NCBI RefSeq assembly: GCF_001425045.1 | Contig: NZ_LMDJ01000001.1 | Coordinates: 249,859-313,858 of the forward strand | DNA: 64,000 nt | Direction: 5' to 3' | From: Massilia sp. Root351 | Lineage (GTDB): Bacteria; Pseudomonadota; Gammaproteobacteria; Burkholderiales; Burkholderiaceae_D | Shown here: in pieces, positions 53,745-63,145 of the stretch | Layout of the letters: every line of letters begins with the position of its first letter | Numbering within the stretch: the stretch's first letter is position 1 | Made by a program: the position numbers and the translations under genes | The notes under the pieces: model-generated | Told to the model about the DNA's origin: nothing | The model's database searches: none | What the model saw: the letters and a program-made list of their open reading frames with translations, nothing else

Positions 53745-55232
53745 ATGGCAGACGCACTTTGGCACGAGCGCGCACTTGCGCTGAACATCGACGGCCGCGC
53801 CTTCATCAACGGTGAGCGCGCCTGGTCCCGCACCGAACAGCAGTTCGACAAACATTCCCCCATCGATGGCCGCAAGCTGGCCGCCGTGGCCCGCTGCGGC
53901 GCGCCCGACGTGGACGCGGCCGTGCAAGCCGCCCGCGCCGCCTTCGAGGATGGCCGCTGGGCCGGCATGCCGCCCGCCAAACGCAAGCGCGTGCTGATCC
54001 GCTTTGCGGACCTGATCCAGCAAAACGCCGCCGACCTGGCGCTGCTGGAAACCCTGGACATGGGCAAGCCGATCAAATACAGTCAGAGCGTGGACGTGGG
54101 CGCGGCCGCCAACTGCATGCGCTGGTACGGCGAAGCGGTGGACAAGGTGTACGGCGAAATCGCCCCCACCGCCAGCAACAGCCTGGCGCTGATTACGCGC
54201 GAACCGGTGGGCGTGGTGGGCGCCATCATTCCGTGGAACTACCCGATGATCATGGCCGCGTGGAAGATCGCCCCGGCGCTCGCGGCGGGCAACAGCGTGG
54301 TGCTCAAGCCGTCCGAAAAGGCGCCGCTGACTTCATTGCGGCTGGCCGAGCTGGCGCTGCAGGCGGGCATTCCGGCCGGCGTGTTCAGCGTGCTGCCGGG
54401 CTACGGTAACGAAGCGGGCAGCGCGCTGGCGCTGCACATGGACGTCGACTGCATCGCCTTCACCGGCTCCACCCGGGTGGGCAAGCAGATCATGCAGATG
54501 GCGGGGCAGTCGAACCTGAAGCGCGCCTGGACTGAATTGGGCGGCAAGTCCGCCAACATTGTCTGCGCCGACTGCCCGGACCTGGACGCGGCGGTGGCGG
54601 CGGCGGTGGGCTCGATCTATTTCAACCAGGGCGAAAGCTGCAACGCGCCGTCGCGCCTGTTCGTGGAAGAGTCGATCAAGGACGCCTTCATCGAAAAGGC
54701 GCTGGCCATGGTGCCGCGCTACCAGCCGGGCGATCCGCTGGACGAAGCCACCGTGATGGGGGCCATCGTGGACGAAGTGCAGATGAAAACGGTGCTGGGC
54801 TATATCGAGGCGGGCAAGGCAGGCGGCGCGCGGCTGCTGGCGGGCGGCGCGCAGGAGCGCGCGCAAAGCGGCGGCTATTACGTCGCGCCGACCTTGTTCG
54901 ACCAGGTCGACAGCGGCATGAGGATCGCGCAGGAAGAGATATTCGGACCGGTACTGTCGGTGCTCAGCTTCACGGATGTGCAGGACGCGGTGAAGCAGGC
55001 CAACGCCACGCCGTACGGCTTGCAGGCGGCGGTGTGGAGCGCCAACATGAGCAAGGCGATCCAGGTGGCGCGGGCCTTGAGGGCCGGCACGGTGCACGTG
55101 AACCAGTACGACGGCGACGACATCACCGTGCCTTTCGGCGGCTACAAGCAGTCCGGCAACGGGCGCGACAAATCGCTGCACGCCTTCGACAAGTACACCG
55201 AGCTGAAGACGACCTGGATACAGATCGGCTGA
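53745..55232 (+). CDS. puuC: Gamma-glutamyl-gamma-aminobutyraldehyde dehydrogenase
   Basis: This 495-residue aldehyde dehydrogenase has NAD-binding and catalytic motifs IIPWNYPM, ELGGKSANIV with the general base Glu, and NQGESCNAPSRL with the catalytic Cys. It fits PuuC by length and neighbours and would oxidise gamma-glutamyl-aminobutanal, or aminobutanal made by the transaminase. It ends the polyamine cluster. GGCGGGT/ACCCGCC (55238-55269) form a hairpin between it and the convergent panB. Confidence 0.9.
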   Translation: MADALWHERALALNIDGRAFINGERAWSRTEQQFDKHSPIDGRKLAAVARCGAPDVDAAVQAARAAFEDGRWAGMPPAKRKRVLIRFADLIQQNAADLALLETLDMGKPIKYSQSVDVGAAANCMRWYGEAVDKVYGEIAPTASNSLALITREPVGVVGAIIPWNYPMIMAAWKIAPALAAGNSVVLKPSEKAPLTSLRLAELALQAGIPAGVFSVLPGYGNEAGSALALHMDVDCIAFTGSTRVGKQIMQMAGQSNLKRAWTELGGKSANIVCADCPDLDAAVAAAVGSIYFNQGESCNAPSRLFVEESIKDAFIEKALAMVPRYQPGDPLDEATVMGAIVDEVQMKTVLGYIEAGKAGGARLLAGGAQERAQSGGYYVAPTLFDQVDSGMRIAQEEIFGPVLSVLSFTDVQDAVKQANATPYGLQAAVWSANMSKAIQVARALRAGTVHVNQYDGDDITVPFGGYKQSGNGRDKSLHAFDKYTELKTTWIQIG

Positions 55233-55276
55233 CGATGGGCGGGTGACGCGCCCGAGGCGCCAACCCGCCGTTGCGC

Positions 55277-56176
55277 CTAGAAGCAGTGTTCCTGGGCCGG
55301 GAAGGAACCATCCTTGACGGCGGCCACATAGGCGCTGACGGCCGCGTCGATGCTGGTCTGCCCTTCCATGAAGTTCTTCACGAAGCGTGCCTTGCGGCCA
55401 GGGAACACGCCCAGCAGGTCGTGCATCACCAGCACCTGGCCGGAGCAGTCCGGACCGGCGCCGATGCCGATGGTCGGCATGGCCAGCAGCTCGGTCACTT
55501 CCTTGCCCAGCTGGGTGGGAATCGCCTCCAGCACCACCATCGCGGCGCCGGCGGCCTGCAGCTTCAGCGCGTCCGACTTCAGCAGCTCGGCGCTCTCGAT
55601 GGTCTTGCCCTGCACCTTGTAGCCGCCCAGCTGGTGCACCGACTGCGGCGTCAGGCCCAGGTGCGCGCATACCGGCACCGAGCGCTCGGTCAGGAACTTC
55701 ACGGTCTCGGCCAGCCAGGCGCCGCCCTCGATCTTCACCATGTGCGCGCCGGCCTGCATCAGCTTGACCGCGTTGTCGAACGCCTGCTGCGGGTTGGCGT
55801 AGGTACCGAACGGCATATCGGCCAGCACCAGCGCAGACTTGTTGCCACGCGCGACCGCCCGGGTGTGGTAAGCCACTTCGTCCAGCGTCACCGGCAGCGT
55901 CGAGTCCAGGCCATTGCAGACCATGCCCAGCGAATCGCCGATCAGCAGCACTTCCACGCCGCAGCGGTCCATCAGCGAGGCGAAGCTCGCGTCATAGCAG
56001 GTGAGCATGGTGATCTTGTCGCCGGCGGCTTTGCGCGCGTTCAGCGCTGGGATGGTGACCGCCTTGTGCGCCACGGGTTTTGCCGGCGCCGCGGCCGGAG
56101 CGGCGGCAGCGCTTGCACCAGCGGCCGGCACAGGAGCGCTGCCCGCCATTTCGTTACCTTGCAAATAACCAGACAT
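55277..56176 (-). CDS. panB: 3-methyl-2-oxobutanoate hydroxymethyltransferase
   Basis: This 299-residue enzyme makes ketopantoate from alpha-ketoisovalerate, the first step of pantothenate synthesis. Core motifs are [31 protein letters not shown] and [23 protein letters not shown]. The first 40 residues are an Ala/Pro-rich extension not found in the usual 264-residue PanB. The ATG at 56176 follows GAGGAAC, so the extension seems translated. A start at 56149 is possible but also inside the extension. Confidence 0.94.
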   Translation of the reverse strand: MSGYLQGNEMAGSAPVPAAGASAAAAPAAAPAKPVAHKAVTIPALNARKAAGDKITMLTCYDASFASLMDRCGVEVLLIGDSLGMVCNGLDSTLPVTLDEVAYHTRAVARGNKSALVLADMPFGTYANPQQAFDNAVKLMQAGAHMVKIEGGAWLAETVKFLTERSVPVCAHLGLTPQSVHQLGGYKVQGKTIESAELLKSDALKLQAAGAAMVVLEAIPTQLGKEVTELLAMPTIGIGAGPDCSGQVLVMHDLLGVFPGRKARFVKNFMEGQTSIDAAVSAYVAAVKDGSFPAQEHCF

Positions 56177-56296
56177 GGATGTTCCTCAAGTAGTGTGATC
56201 CCGGTGGCGCCAGTGTAATGCCTGCCGCCAAACCGCGTATTCTACCTGCGAAAGAACTTTCTTTTCAGCGTGGGGATCCGAAATAGACGGCGGCCA

Positions 56297-56632
56297 CTAT
56301 TTGCCCACAAAGAGGAAGGCTACGGCCGCCATGATGCAGCCGAACGCCGCCAGGTGCCGCCAGCTCACCGGCTCGCCCAGCACGGTCACCATGAACACGC
56401 CGAACACGATCAGCGCGATGGCCTCCTGCGTCACCTTCAGCTGCCCGGCGCTCCAGCCGCTGGCAAAGCCGATCCGGTTGGCCGGCACCGCCAGGCAGTA
56501 CTCCACGAACGCGATGGCCCAGCTGATCATGATGACCGTGAACAGCGGCTTGTTCATGCCGCCCTTCAGGTGCCAGTACCATGCAATGGTCATGAAGATG
56601 TTGGAGGCGGCGAGCAGAAGGAGGGTTTGCAT
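56297..56632 (-). CDS. DUF486 (DMT-type) small membrane protein
   Basis: This 111-residue protein has four membrane helices and matches the DUF486 family: LLLLAASNIFMTIAWYWHLK, ISWAIAFVEYCLAVPANRIG and FMVTVLGEPVSWRHLAAFGCI. These resemble half-size drug/metabolite transporters; the function is unknown. It follows folK after six bases and is probably in the hda-HAD-pcnB-folK run. Confidence 0.85.
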   Translation of the reverse strand: MQTLLLLAASNIFMTIAWYWHLKGGMNKPLFTVIMISWAIAFVEYCLAVPANRIGFASGWSAGQLKVTQEAIALIVFGVFMVTVLGEPVSWRHLAAFGCIMAAVAFLFVGK

Positions 56633-56638
56633 GGGCGC

Positions 56639-57136
56639 TTACAGCTTGGTGATGGCCTGGCCGGCGACGGCCGATTCGAAGCAGCGCGCGGGGACGCGGC
56701 CGGGGATGGCGATGTTGCCGGCGATTTCCAGCAGCGGCACGATGACGAAGGCGCGCTCGCACATGCGCGGGTGCGGCACGGTCAGCTCGGGGCTGTTGAT
56801 CTGTTGCCGGCCGTAGAGCAGCAGGTCCAGGTCCAGCGTGCGCGGGGCGTTGTGGTAGGGGCGCTCGCGGCCGTGCGCCTGCTCGATGCCCTGCAGCGCC
56901 TGCAGCAGCGCTTGCGCACCCAGTTCCGTTTCCAGGCAGGCCACGGCGTTGATGTAGTCGTCGCCGCTGGAGTCGATCGGGGCGGTGCGGTACAGCGAGG
57001 AGACGGCGCTCACGGTGCAGCCGGGCAGGGCGCGCAGGCGCGCGATGGCGTCCTGCACGTTGGCCTGTGCGTCGCCCAGGTTGGCGCCGATGCCGATGTA
57101 GGCGGTGGTGCCCATGGCGTTCAGCACCGCGCTCAT
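56639..57136 (-). CDS. folK: 2-amino-4-hydroxy-6-hydroxymethyldihydropteridine diphosphokinase
   Basis: This 165-residue HPPK transfers pyrophosphate from ATP in folate synthesis. YIGIGANLGD, SSLYRTAPI, GRERPYHNAPRTLDLDLLLYG and VPHPRMCERAFVIVPLLEI are diagnostic. The ATG at 57136 overlaps the pcnB stop (ATGA), which supports this start; a second Met seven codons later is possible. Confidence 0.94.
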   Translation of the reverse strand: MSAVLNAMGTTAYIGIGANLGDAQANVQDAIARLRALPGCTVSAVSSLYRTAPIDSSGDDYINAVACLETELGAQALLQALQGIEQAHGRERPYHNAPRTLDLDLLLYGRQQINSPELTVPHPRMCERAFVIVPLLEIAGNIAIPGRVPARCFESAVAGQAITKL

Positions 57137-58731
57137 TGGCCGTCGTTGCCGCCGCCGTTGCCGGTGTCGGCGCTGGCAGGGGCGCGTTTGCGGGGCGCGC
57201 GCGGTGCACGCGAGCGCGGCGGACGCGGTTCGCGCGGCGCGGCGTCGGCGCCTGCTTCCGCGTGCGCATTGCCCCCCGCTGTGCGGCCGCCGGCCTGGCC
57301 CGCGTCGGCGCGGCTGCCGCCGCTGTAGTCGCTGTCGCCGTCCTGGCTGCCTTGGCCGGCATCGCCGCCTTCGCCGCCTTCGCCGCCTTCGCCTTTGCTG
57401 CGGCCGCCGCGGCGCGGAGGACGCTTGCGCTTCGCACCGCCGGCAGCGCCGCCGCCGTGGCTCAAGCCGGCCACCAGCTGTTCGCGTTCGGTTTCGTCGC
57501 CGTCGTAGAAGGCGGTCCACCATTCGCCCAGCTCGGCGTCGATCTCGCCCGAGGCGCAGCGCAGCAGCAGGAAGTCATAGCCGGCGCGGAAGCGCAGGTG
57601 TTCCAGCAGCTTGTACGGGTTCTTGCCGGTGCGGCGTTCGAAGCGCGGCTGCATCGACCAGATGTCGCGCATGTCCGAACCGATCTTGCGCTGCAGGGCC
57701 AGTTTTTCGGTTTGCGAATCGAGCACGTCGTCCGCCGCCAGGTGCAGCGCGGGGATCGGGAATTCGCTGGCGGCCTTGTAGGCGTTCCACTTCTCCAGCA
57801 CCTGGTGCCACAGCAGCGACGCGAACAGGAAGCCCGGCGAGACGGTCTTGCCGGCGTGGATGCGCTTGTCGGTCGAGTCCAGCGCCAGGGTCACGAACTT
57901 CACGCCCAGCGGCTGCTCCAGCACCACGTCGAGCAGCGGCAGCAGGCCGTGATGCAGGCCTTCCTTGCGCAGCTGCAGCAGGCAGGCCAGCGCCTGGCCC
58001 GACATCAGGAGCTTGAGCATCTCGTCGAACACGCGCGCCGGGGGCACGTTGTTGATCAGCGGCGCCATGATGGTGATCGGCTCGCGCGTGCCCGGCTCGA
58101 TCTGGAAGCCCAGCTTGGCCGCGAAGCGCGTCACGCGCAGCATGCGCACCGGGTCTTCGCGGTAGCGCGCTTCGGGCACGCCGATGATGCGCAGCGTCCT
58201 GGCGCGGATGTCCTCGATGCCGCCGTGGTAGTCCCACACTTCCTCGTTGGCCGGGTTGTAGTACATGGCGTTGATGGTGAAGTCGCGCCGCTCGGCGTCC
58301 TCGGCCATGCTGCCGAAGGTGTTGTCGCGCAGGACGCGGCCGTGTTCATCCTTGGGCGCGTTCTCGATCGAGGGGCCGCGGAAGGTGGTCACCTCCAGCA
58401 GGTCCTGGCCGAACATCACGTGCACGATCTGGAAGCGCTTGCCGATGATGAAGGCGCGCCGGAACAGGCGCTTGACCTGCTCGGGCGTGGCGTCGGTGGC
58501 GATGTCGAAGTCTTTCGGCTTCACGCCCAGCAGCAGGTCGCGCACGGCACCGCCGACCACGAAGGCCTGGTAGCCCGCTTCCTGCAGGGTGCTGGTGACG
58601 CGCACGGCGTTCGAGGACAGCAGGCGCGGGTCGATGCCGTGCTGGTTGGCGCCAAGTACCACCGGGACACTGGTGTCTCGCACGGGGGCTTCTTTGACAC
58701 CGAGGATTTTGCGGATCAATTTCTTAATCAT
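57133..58731 (-). CDS. pcnB: Poly(A) polymerase I
   Basis: This 532-residue nucleotidyltransferase adds 3' poly(A) tails that promote RNA decay. The catalytic head has VGGAVRDLLLGVKPKDFDIATDA and RRDFTINAMYYNP, followed by the RNA-binding region RILRVTRFAAKLGF-like and a C-terminal tail. The last 90 residues are Lys/Arg/Gly-rich with repeated GGEGG units, a disordered basic tail. The start overlaps the HAD phosphatase stop by eight bases. Confidence 0.94.
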   Translation of the reverse strand: MIKKLIRKILGVKEAPVRDTSVPVVLGANQHGIDPRLLSSNAVRVTSTLQEAGYQAFVVGGAVRDLLLGVKPKDFDIATDATPEQVKRLFRRAFIIGKRFQIVHVMFGQDLLEVTTFRGPSIENAPKDEHGRVLRDNTFGSMAEDAERRDFTINAMYYNPANEEVWDYHGGIEDIRARTLRIIGVPEARYREDPVRMLRVTRFAAKLGFQIEPGTREPITIMAPLINNVPPARVFDEMLKLLMSGQALACLLQLRKEGLHHGLLPLLDVVLEQPLGVKFVTLALDSTDKRIHAGKTVSPGFLFASLLWHQVLEKWNAYKAASEFPIPALHLAADDVLDSQTEKLALQRKIGSDMRDIWSMQPRFERRTGKNPYKLLEHLRFRAGYDFLLLRCASGEIDAELGEWWTAFYDGDETEREQLVAGLSHGGGAAGGAKRKRPPRRGGRSKGEGGEGGEGGDAGQGSQDGDSDYSGGSRADAGQAGGRTAGGNAHAEAGADAAPREPRPPRSRAPRAPRKRAPASADTGNGGGNDGQ

Positions 58732-59398
58732 TGAATATATTTATCGTTGGCCAGCCTTTTTCGGCGGCGTGGCTGGTCAGTGCGGCGTTCGGATTGGTGG
58801 CCACCGGGTGGGTGACGACCGACATCAGCGGGATGTCGTTGTGCGAGTCGCTGTAGAAATGCACGGTCTCGAAGTCTTCCAGGCGCTTGCCCAGTTTCTC
58901 GAGCCAGGCCTTGGTGTGCACCACTTTGCCGTGGCCCTGGGTCGGCGTGCCCACCAGCTTGCCGGTGATGCTGCCGTCGGCCGCCACTTCCGGCATGGCC
59001 GCGATCAGGTGCTCGATACCCAGCGCCTCGGCGATGGGCGCGGTGATGAAGTGGTTGGTGGCGGTGACGATGGCCACCAGGTCGCCGGCGTCCAGGTGCT
59101 TTTGCAGCAGCGCGCGCGCGGTCGGGCGGATGGCCGGGGCGATCACTTCGCGCATGAACTGCGCGTGCATCTGGTCCAGTCTGGCGCGCGGGAAGCCGGC
59201 CAGGGTGCCGAGCGAAAACTCCAGGTACTCCACCGGGTCCAGCGTGCCGGCCTGGTACTGCTCGAAGAAGGCCTGGTTGCGGGCCGCGAAGGCCTGCGCG
59301 TCGACGGCGCCGATGCGGCACAGGAATTGGCCCCATTCGTAGTCCGAATCGATGGGCAGGAGGGTGTGGTCGAGGTCAAACAGGGCCAGGTTCATCAT
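58724..59398 (-). CDS. HAD-IB family phosphatase (SerB-like)
   Basis: This 224-residue HAD hydrolase has the nucleophile motif LALFDLDHTLLP, with the two expected Asp residues, motif II IVTATN and motif IV YSDSHNDIPLM. It belongs to the SerB/CicA-like IB subfamily; the substrate is unknown. The first ATG overlaps the hda stop (ATGA); the second Met (59395) is an equal alternative. Its stop overlaps the pcnB start. Confidence 0.9.
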   Translation of the reverse strand: MMNLALFDLDHTLLPIDSDYEWGQFLCRIGAVDAQAFAARNQAFFEQYQAGTLDPVEYLEFSLGTLAGFPRARLDQMHAQFMREVIAPAIRPTARALLQKHLDAGDLVAIVTATNHFITAPIAEALGIEHLIAAMPEVAADGSITGKLVGTPTQGHGKVVHTKAWLEKLGKRLEDFETVHFYSDSHNDIPLMSVVTHPVATNPNAALTSHAAEKGWPTINIFND

Positions 59399-60063
59399 TC
59401 TTTCGCTTCCGCCTGCAGCCATTCGCGCAGCAGCGGCAGGGTAATGGGACGTTGGGTTTCAAGGGAATATTGGTCGAGCGCGTCCAGCATTTCCGACAGC
59501 GAGCGCATGTCGCGCCGGTAATGCGAAAGCAAATAGGGTAACACGCCGGGCGACAGCGTCAAGCCGCGGGCCGCCGCCGCCGTGGTCAATGCGGCAACCT
59601 TTTCATCGTCGGTCAGGCCGTGCAGGCGGTAGATCAGGCCCCAGCCCATGCGCGTGCGCAAGTCCTCGCGCACCGGCAGCACGGCCGGCGCCACCGCGCC
59701 GCTGCACACCATGAAGGCGTTGTTGGCGCGGATCTCGTTGAACAGGGCGAAGGCGTCGATCTGCGCCAGCGGCGACAGCTTCTCGCAGTCGTCGAGCAGG
59801 TACAGGTCCACCTCCGGCGAATAGACGAATTCGGATTCGATCGAGAACGGCGAGATGTAGCGCGCCCCTTCCAGGGCGCCGAGTGCCTTCAGGATGTGGC
59901 TCTTGCCGGCGCCGGTGTCGCCCCACAGGTAGGCGAAATGCTCGCGCGAGGTGCGGCCGGCGAACTCGCGCATCAGCGCGGCCACCTCGGCGTTCTGGCC
60001 CACCTCGAAGGAGTCGAGGGTGAGCACAGGCTCGGCGCCTAAATCCAGCACCAGTTGCTTCAT
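59395..60063 (-). CDS. hda: DnaA regulatory inactivator Hda
   Basis: This 222-residue AAA+ protein has Walker A GDTGAGKSH, Walker B LYLLDDCE and a short C-terminal lid. It lacks the DNA-binding domain of DnaA. It is expected to stimulate ATP hydrolysis on DnaA with the sliding clamp; the N-terminal MKQLVLDLGAEP contains the clamp-binding QLVLDL motif. It is followed directly by the HAD phosphatase gene. Confidence 0.93.
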   Translation of the reverse strand: MKQLVLDLGAEPVLTLDSFEVGQNAEVAALMREFAGRTSREHFAYLWGDTGAGKSHILKALGALEGARYISPFSIESEFVYSPEVDLYLLDDCEKLSPLAQIDAFALFNEIRANNAFMVCSGAVAPAVLPVREDLRTRMGWGLIYRLHGLTDDEKVAALTTAAAARGLTLSPGVLPYLLSHYRRDMRSLSEMLDALDQYSLETQRPITLPLLREWLQAEAKE

Positions 60064-60099
60064 GGCTCCCGCCCCGCAGTTTGCATATTCGTCTTCACA

Positions 60100-61182
60100 C
60101 TACGCATTATAAAAGCTGCTGCGCAAGTAGTGGCCGCGAAGATGCTTGAAGGCCACCATCAGGATGGCCGAGGCGGGCAGGGCCAGCAGCACGCCGACGA
60201 AGCCGAACAGCTGGCCGAAGGCCAGCAGCGCGAAGATCACCGCCAGCGGGTTGAGGCCGATGCGCTCGCCCACCAGGCGCGGCGTGAGGAAAAAGCCTTC
60301 GATGACCTGGCCGGCGCCGTAGATCACGGCCACCGCGATCACGCCGCTCCAGTCGGTGAACTGCAGCACGGCGGCGATCAGCGCCAGCACCAGACCCAGG
60401 CCGAAGCCCAGGTAGGGGATGAACACCAGCAGGCCGGTCAGGATGCCCACCGGCAGCGCCACGTCGAAGCCGGCGATGGCCAGGCAGCTCGAGTAGTACA
60501 CGGCCAGCACCACCATCACCAGCAGCTGGCCGCGCAGGTACTGCGCCAGCAGGGTGTCGACCTCCTCGGCCATGGCCACGGTGGCGCCGATATAGCGGCG
60601 CGGCACGGCGCCGGCGATGCGCGCCATCATCTGGTGCCAGTCCAGCAGCAGGTAGAACAGCAGCACCGGCACCAGCACCAGGGTGGCGATCCAGCCCAGT
60701 ACGGCGGTGCCGCCCACGCGCGCCGAGGCCAGCACGGCGGTCCAGATTTCGTCGCCGCTGGCGACCATCTGCTGCGAGACGAGTTTTTTGATGCCGGCCG
60801 AATCGAGCTGCACCTTGATGCCCATTTCGCGCAGGCGCGGGCTCAGCAGGTCGTTGGCCTTGGCCAGGAAAGCGGGAATCTGCGCCTGCAGCAGCGGGAT
60901 CTCGGTTTGCAGCACGGGTACCACGATCAGCACCATCGACAGCACCGCGCACAGGAACAGCAGCACCACCGCCACCACCGCGATCGGGCGCGGCACGTCG
61001 AAGCGGCCCACGCGCAGGCGGTCGATGCGGTCCACGCCGGGATTGAGGGCGTAGGCGATGATGGCCGCCGCCAGGAATGGTGTCAGGACAGGGCCCAGCG
61101 CCACCAGCAGGACGCCGAATGCCAGCCACAATGCTACCCAGAATGCCGTTTGTTTTTGTTCGACCGAGAGGGGGAATGGCAT
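60100..61182 (-). CDS. AI-2E family transporter (PerM/YdiK-like)
   Basis: This 360-residue protein has about eight membrane helices and the family pattern FLAAAIIAYALNPGVDRID near the start and GQVIEGFFLTPRLVGERIGLNPLAVIFALLAFGQLFGFVGVLLALP near the end. Members are poorly understood exporters or Na+/H+ antiporter-like proteins. The start MPFPLSVEQKQ at 61182 is preferred; the frame is open 34 codons further. It is divergent from purM. Confidence 0.88.
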   Translation of the reverse strand: MPFPLSVEQKQTAFWVALWLAFGVLLVALGPVLTPFLAAAIIAYALNPGVDRIDRLRVGRFDVPRPIAVVAVVLLFLCAVLSMVLIVVPVLQTEIPLLQAQIPAFLAKANDLLSPRLREMGIKVQLDSAGIKKLVSQQMVASGDEIWTAVLASARVGGTAVLGWIATLVLVPVLLFYLLLDWHQMMARIAGAVPRRYIGATVAMAEEVDTLLAQYLRGQLLVMVVLAVYYSSCLAIAGFDVALPVGILTGLLVFIPYLGFGLGLVLALIAAVLQFTDWSGVIAVAVIYGAGQVIEGFFLTPRLVGERIGLNPLAVIFALLAFGQLFGFVGVLLALPASAILMVAFKHLRGHYLRSSFYNA

Positions 61183-61321
61183 GTGGGGAAGATGTTTTTC
61201 GTAAAAACGGCAGGTTGACGGGGCATTTTGATAAAATAGCGGACTTGCCGGGTTTTGCGTCACAAATGCACGAATTCCGGCCACCGCCTTCTATTTTACC
61301 GCCTCCGCTGCGAAATACACC

Positions 61322-62365
61322 ATGAGCCAACCTTCTAATGTTTCCCTGTCCTACCGTGACGCCGGCGTCGATATCGACGCTGGTGATGCTTTAGTCGAAG
61401 CGATCAAGCCGTTTGCCAAGCGCACCATGCGCGAAGGCGTCATGGCCGGCATCGGCGGCTTCGGCGCGCTGTTCGAGATCAGCAAGAAGTACCAGGAGCC
61501 GGTGCTGGTGTCCGGCACGGACGGCGTCGGCACCAAGCTGAAGCTGGCCTTCGAACTGAACCGCCACGACACGGTGGGCATCGACCTGGTGGCCATGAGC
61601 GTCAACGACATCCTGGTGCAGGGCGCCGAGCCGCTGTTCTTCCTGGACTACTTCGCGTGCGGCAAGCTGGACGTGCCGCAGGCGACCGACGTCATCAAGG
61701 GCATCGCCAAGGGCTGCGAGCAGTCCGGCGCGGCGCTGATCGGCGGCGAGACGGCGGAAATGCCGAGCATGTACCCGGCCGGCGAGTACGACCTGGCCGG
61801 TTTCGCGGTGGGCGTGGTGGAAAAATCGAAAATCATCGACGGCACCAAGATCGCCCCGGGCGACGTGGTGCTGGGCCTGGCCTCGTCGGGCGCGCACTCG
61901 AACGGTTACTCGCTGGTGCGCAAGATCATCGAAGTGGCCAAGCCGGACCTGGAAGGCGACTTCCACGGCCGCAAGCTGGCCGACGTGCTGATGGAGCCGA
62001 CCCGCATCTACGTCAAGCCGCTGCTGGCGCTGATGGCCTCGATGGAAGTGAAGGGCCTGGTGCACATCACCGGCGGCGGCCTGGTGGAAAACATCCCGCG
62101 CGTGCTGCAGCCCGGCCTGACGGCCGAGCTGGACGGCAAGTCGTGGACCCTGCCGCCGCTGTTCCAGTGGCTGCAACAGCACGGCGGCGTGGCCGACGCT
62201 GAAATGCACCGCGTGTTCAACTGCGGCATCGGCATGACCGTGATCGTCTCGGCCGACAACGCCGACGCCGCCATGGCCCAGCTGCAAGCGGCCGGCGAAA
62301 CCGTCTACCGCATCGGCGCCATCCGCGCGTCGGCGGCAGGCGAACACCAGTGCGTGGTGGTCTAA
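61322..62365 (+). CDS. purM: Phosphoribosylformylglycinamidine cyclo-ligase
   Basis: This 347-residue AIR synthetase closes the imidazole ring in purine synthesis. [35 protein letters not shown] and [19 protein letters not shown] are characteristic. The terminator at 62409-62433 follows. Confidence 0.96.
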   Translation: MSQPSNVSLSYRDAGVDIDAGDALVEAIKPFAKRTMREGVMAGIGGFGALFEISKKYQEPVLVSGTDGVGTKLKLAFELNRHDTVGIDLVAMSVNDILVQGAEPLFFLDYFACGKLDVPQATDVIKGIAKGCEQSGAALIGGETAEMPSMYPAGEYDLAGFAVGVVEKSKIIDGTKIAPGDVVLGLASSGAHSNGYSLVRKIIEVAKPDLEGDFHGRKLADVLMEPTRIYVKPLLALMASMEVKGLVHITGGGLVENIPRVLQPGLTAELDGKSWTLPPLFQWLQQHGGVADAEMHRVFNCGIGMTVIVSADNADAAMAQLQAAGETVYRIGAIRASAAGEHQCVVV

Positions 62366-62408
62366 TGGCCAAGGCGCGGACCTGATCCGCGCCGCAGCAC
62401 ACCATCCC

Positions 62409-62433
62409 AGGCATGCTGCGGCATGCCTTTTTT
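62409..62433 (+). terminator. Rho-independent terminator after purM
   Basis: AGGCATGC-TGCG-GCATGCCT, followed by a run of T (62428-62433), is a strong intrinsic terminator 44 bases after the purM stop. Confidence 0.93.
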
Positions 62434-62497
62434 ACGTCTTTATTGGTTACATGATGTATCAAATGAATTGCTGATTGTGGGATTTATGTTCGCCTTG

Positions 62498-62517
62498 GGA
62501 ACAACTATAGTGGTTCC
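62498..62517 (+). promoter_or_regulatory. Palindromic operator-like site before the flavodoxin gene
   Basis: GGAACAACTATAGTGGTTCC is an 18-of-20 palindrome that contains TATAGT (62506-62511), a likely -10. A LysR- or TetR-type regulator could bind here; no regulator gene lies next to it in the window. Confidence 0.45.
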
Positions 62518-62580
62518 ATGCCGAACGGAAACGACGGCAGCAGCTAAGGAAACCCCACCATCACAACCTGGAGAACCATC

Positions 62581-63135
62581 ATGAACTCGCACATCGTCAT
62601 CGTGTACCACAGCGGCTACGGCCACACCGCCAGGATCGCCGAGGCAGTTGCCGAAGGCAGCGGCGCCACCTTGCTGGCCATCGACGCCGAAGGCCAGCTG
62701 CCTGAAGCGGGCTGGGACTTGCTGGCCAAGGCGCAAACCATCATCTTCGGCTCGCCCACCTACATGGGCAACGTGAGCTGGCAGTTCAAGCGCTTTGCCG
62801 ACACCGCCTCGTCGGTGTGGTTCAAGCAGGGCTGGAAGGACAAGCTGGCGGCCGGCTTCACCAACTCGGCCTCGGTGGCGGGCGACAAGCAGACCACGCT
62901 GTACACCCTGTTCACCCTGGCGCAGCAGCACGGCATGCTGTGGGCCGGTACCGGCATGATGCCGAGCAACGCCAAGAGCGCGCACCGCGACGACGTCAAC
63001 TACCTGTCCTCCTTTGCCGGCCTGGCCACCGCCACCCCGTCCGACGCCGCGGTGGACGAAATCCCCGCCGGCGACCTGAAGACCGCGCGCCTGTTCGGCG
63101 AACGCATCCGCCAAGTCACGGCACGCCTGGCCTGA
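62581..63135 (+). CDS. WrbA-like flavodoxin family protein
   Basis: This 184-residue FMN-binding protein starts IVIVYHSGYGHTARIAEAVAEG, the phosphate-binding loop of WrbA/flavodoxin-type quinone reductases, and has FGSPTYMGNVSWQFKRFAD for the isoalloxazine ring. The HRDDVNYLSSFAGL end matches NAD(P)H:quinone reductase relatives. The ATG follows GGAGAACCATC. A palindrome upstream may control it. It is 10 bases before the crotonase-like gene and likely in one operon with it. Confidence 0.88.
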   Translation: MNSHIVIVYHSGYGHTARIAEAVAEGSGATLLAIDAEGQLPEAGWDLLAKAQTIIFGSPTYMGNVSWQFKRFADTASSVWFKQGWKDKLAAGFTNSASVAGDKQTTLYTLFTLAQQHGMLWAGTGMMPSNAKSAHRDDVNYLSSFAGLATATPSDAAVDEIPAGDLKTARLFGERIRQVTARLA

Positions 63136-63145
63136 GGAGACCATC

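Noticed and set aside
61215-61237. TTGACG with AT-rich DNA before purM as a sigma-70 promoter
   Set aside because: The AT-rich hexamers lie only 9-11 bases after the -35, too close for a working promoter; the real one remains unclear.
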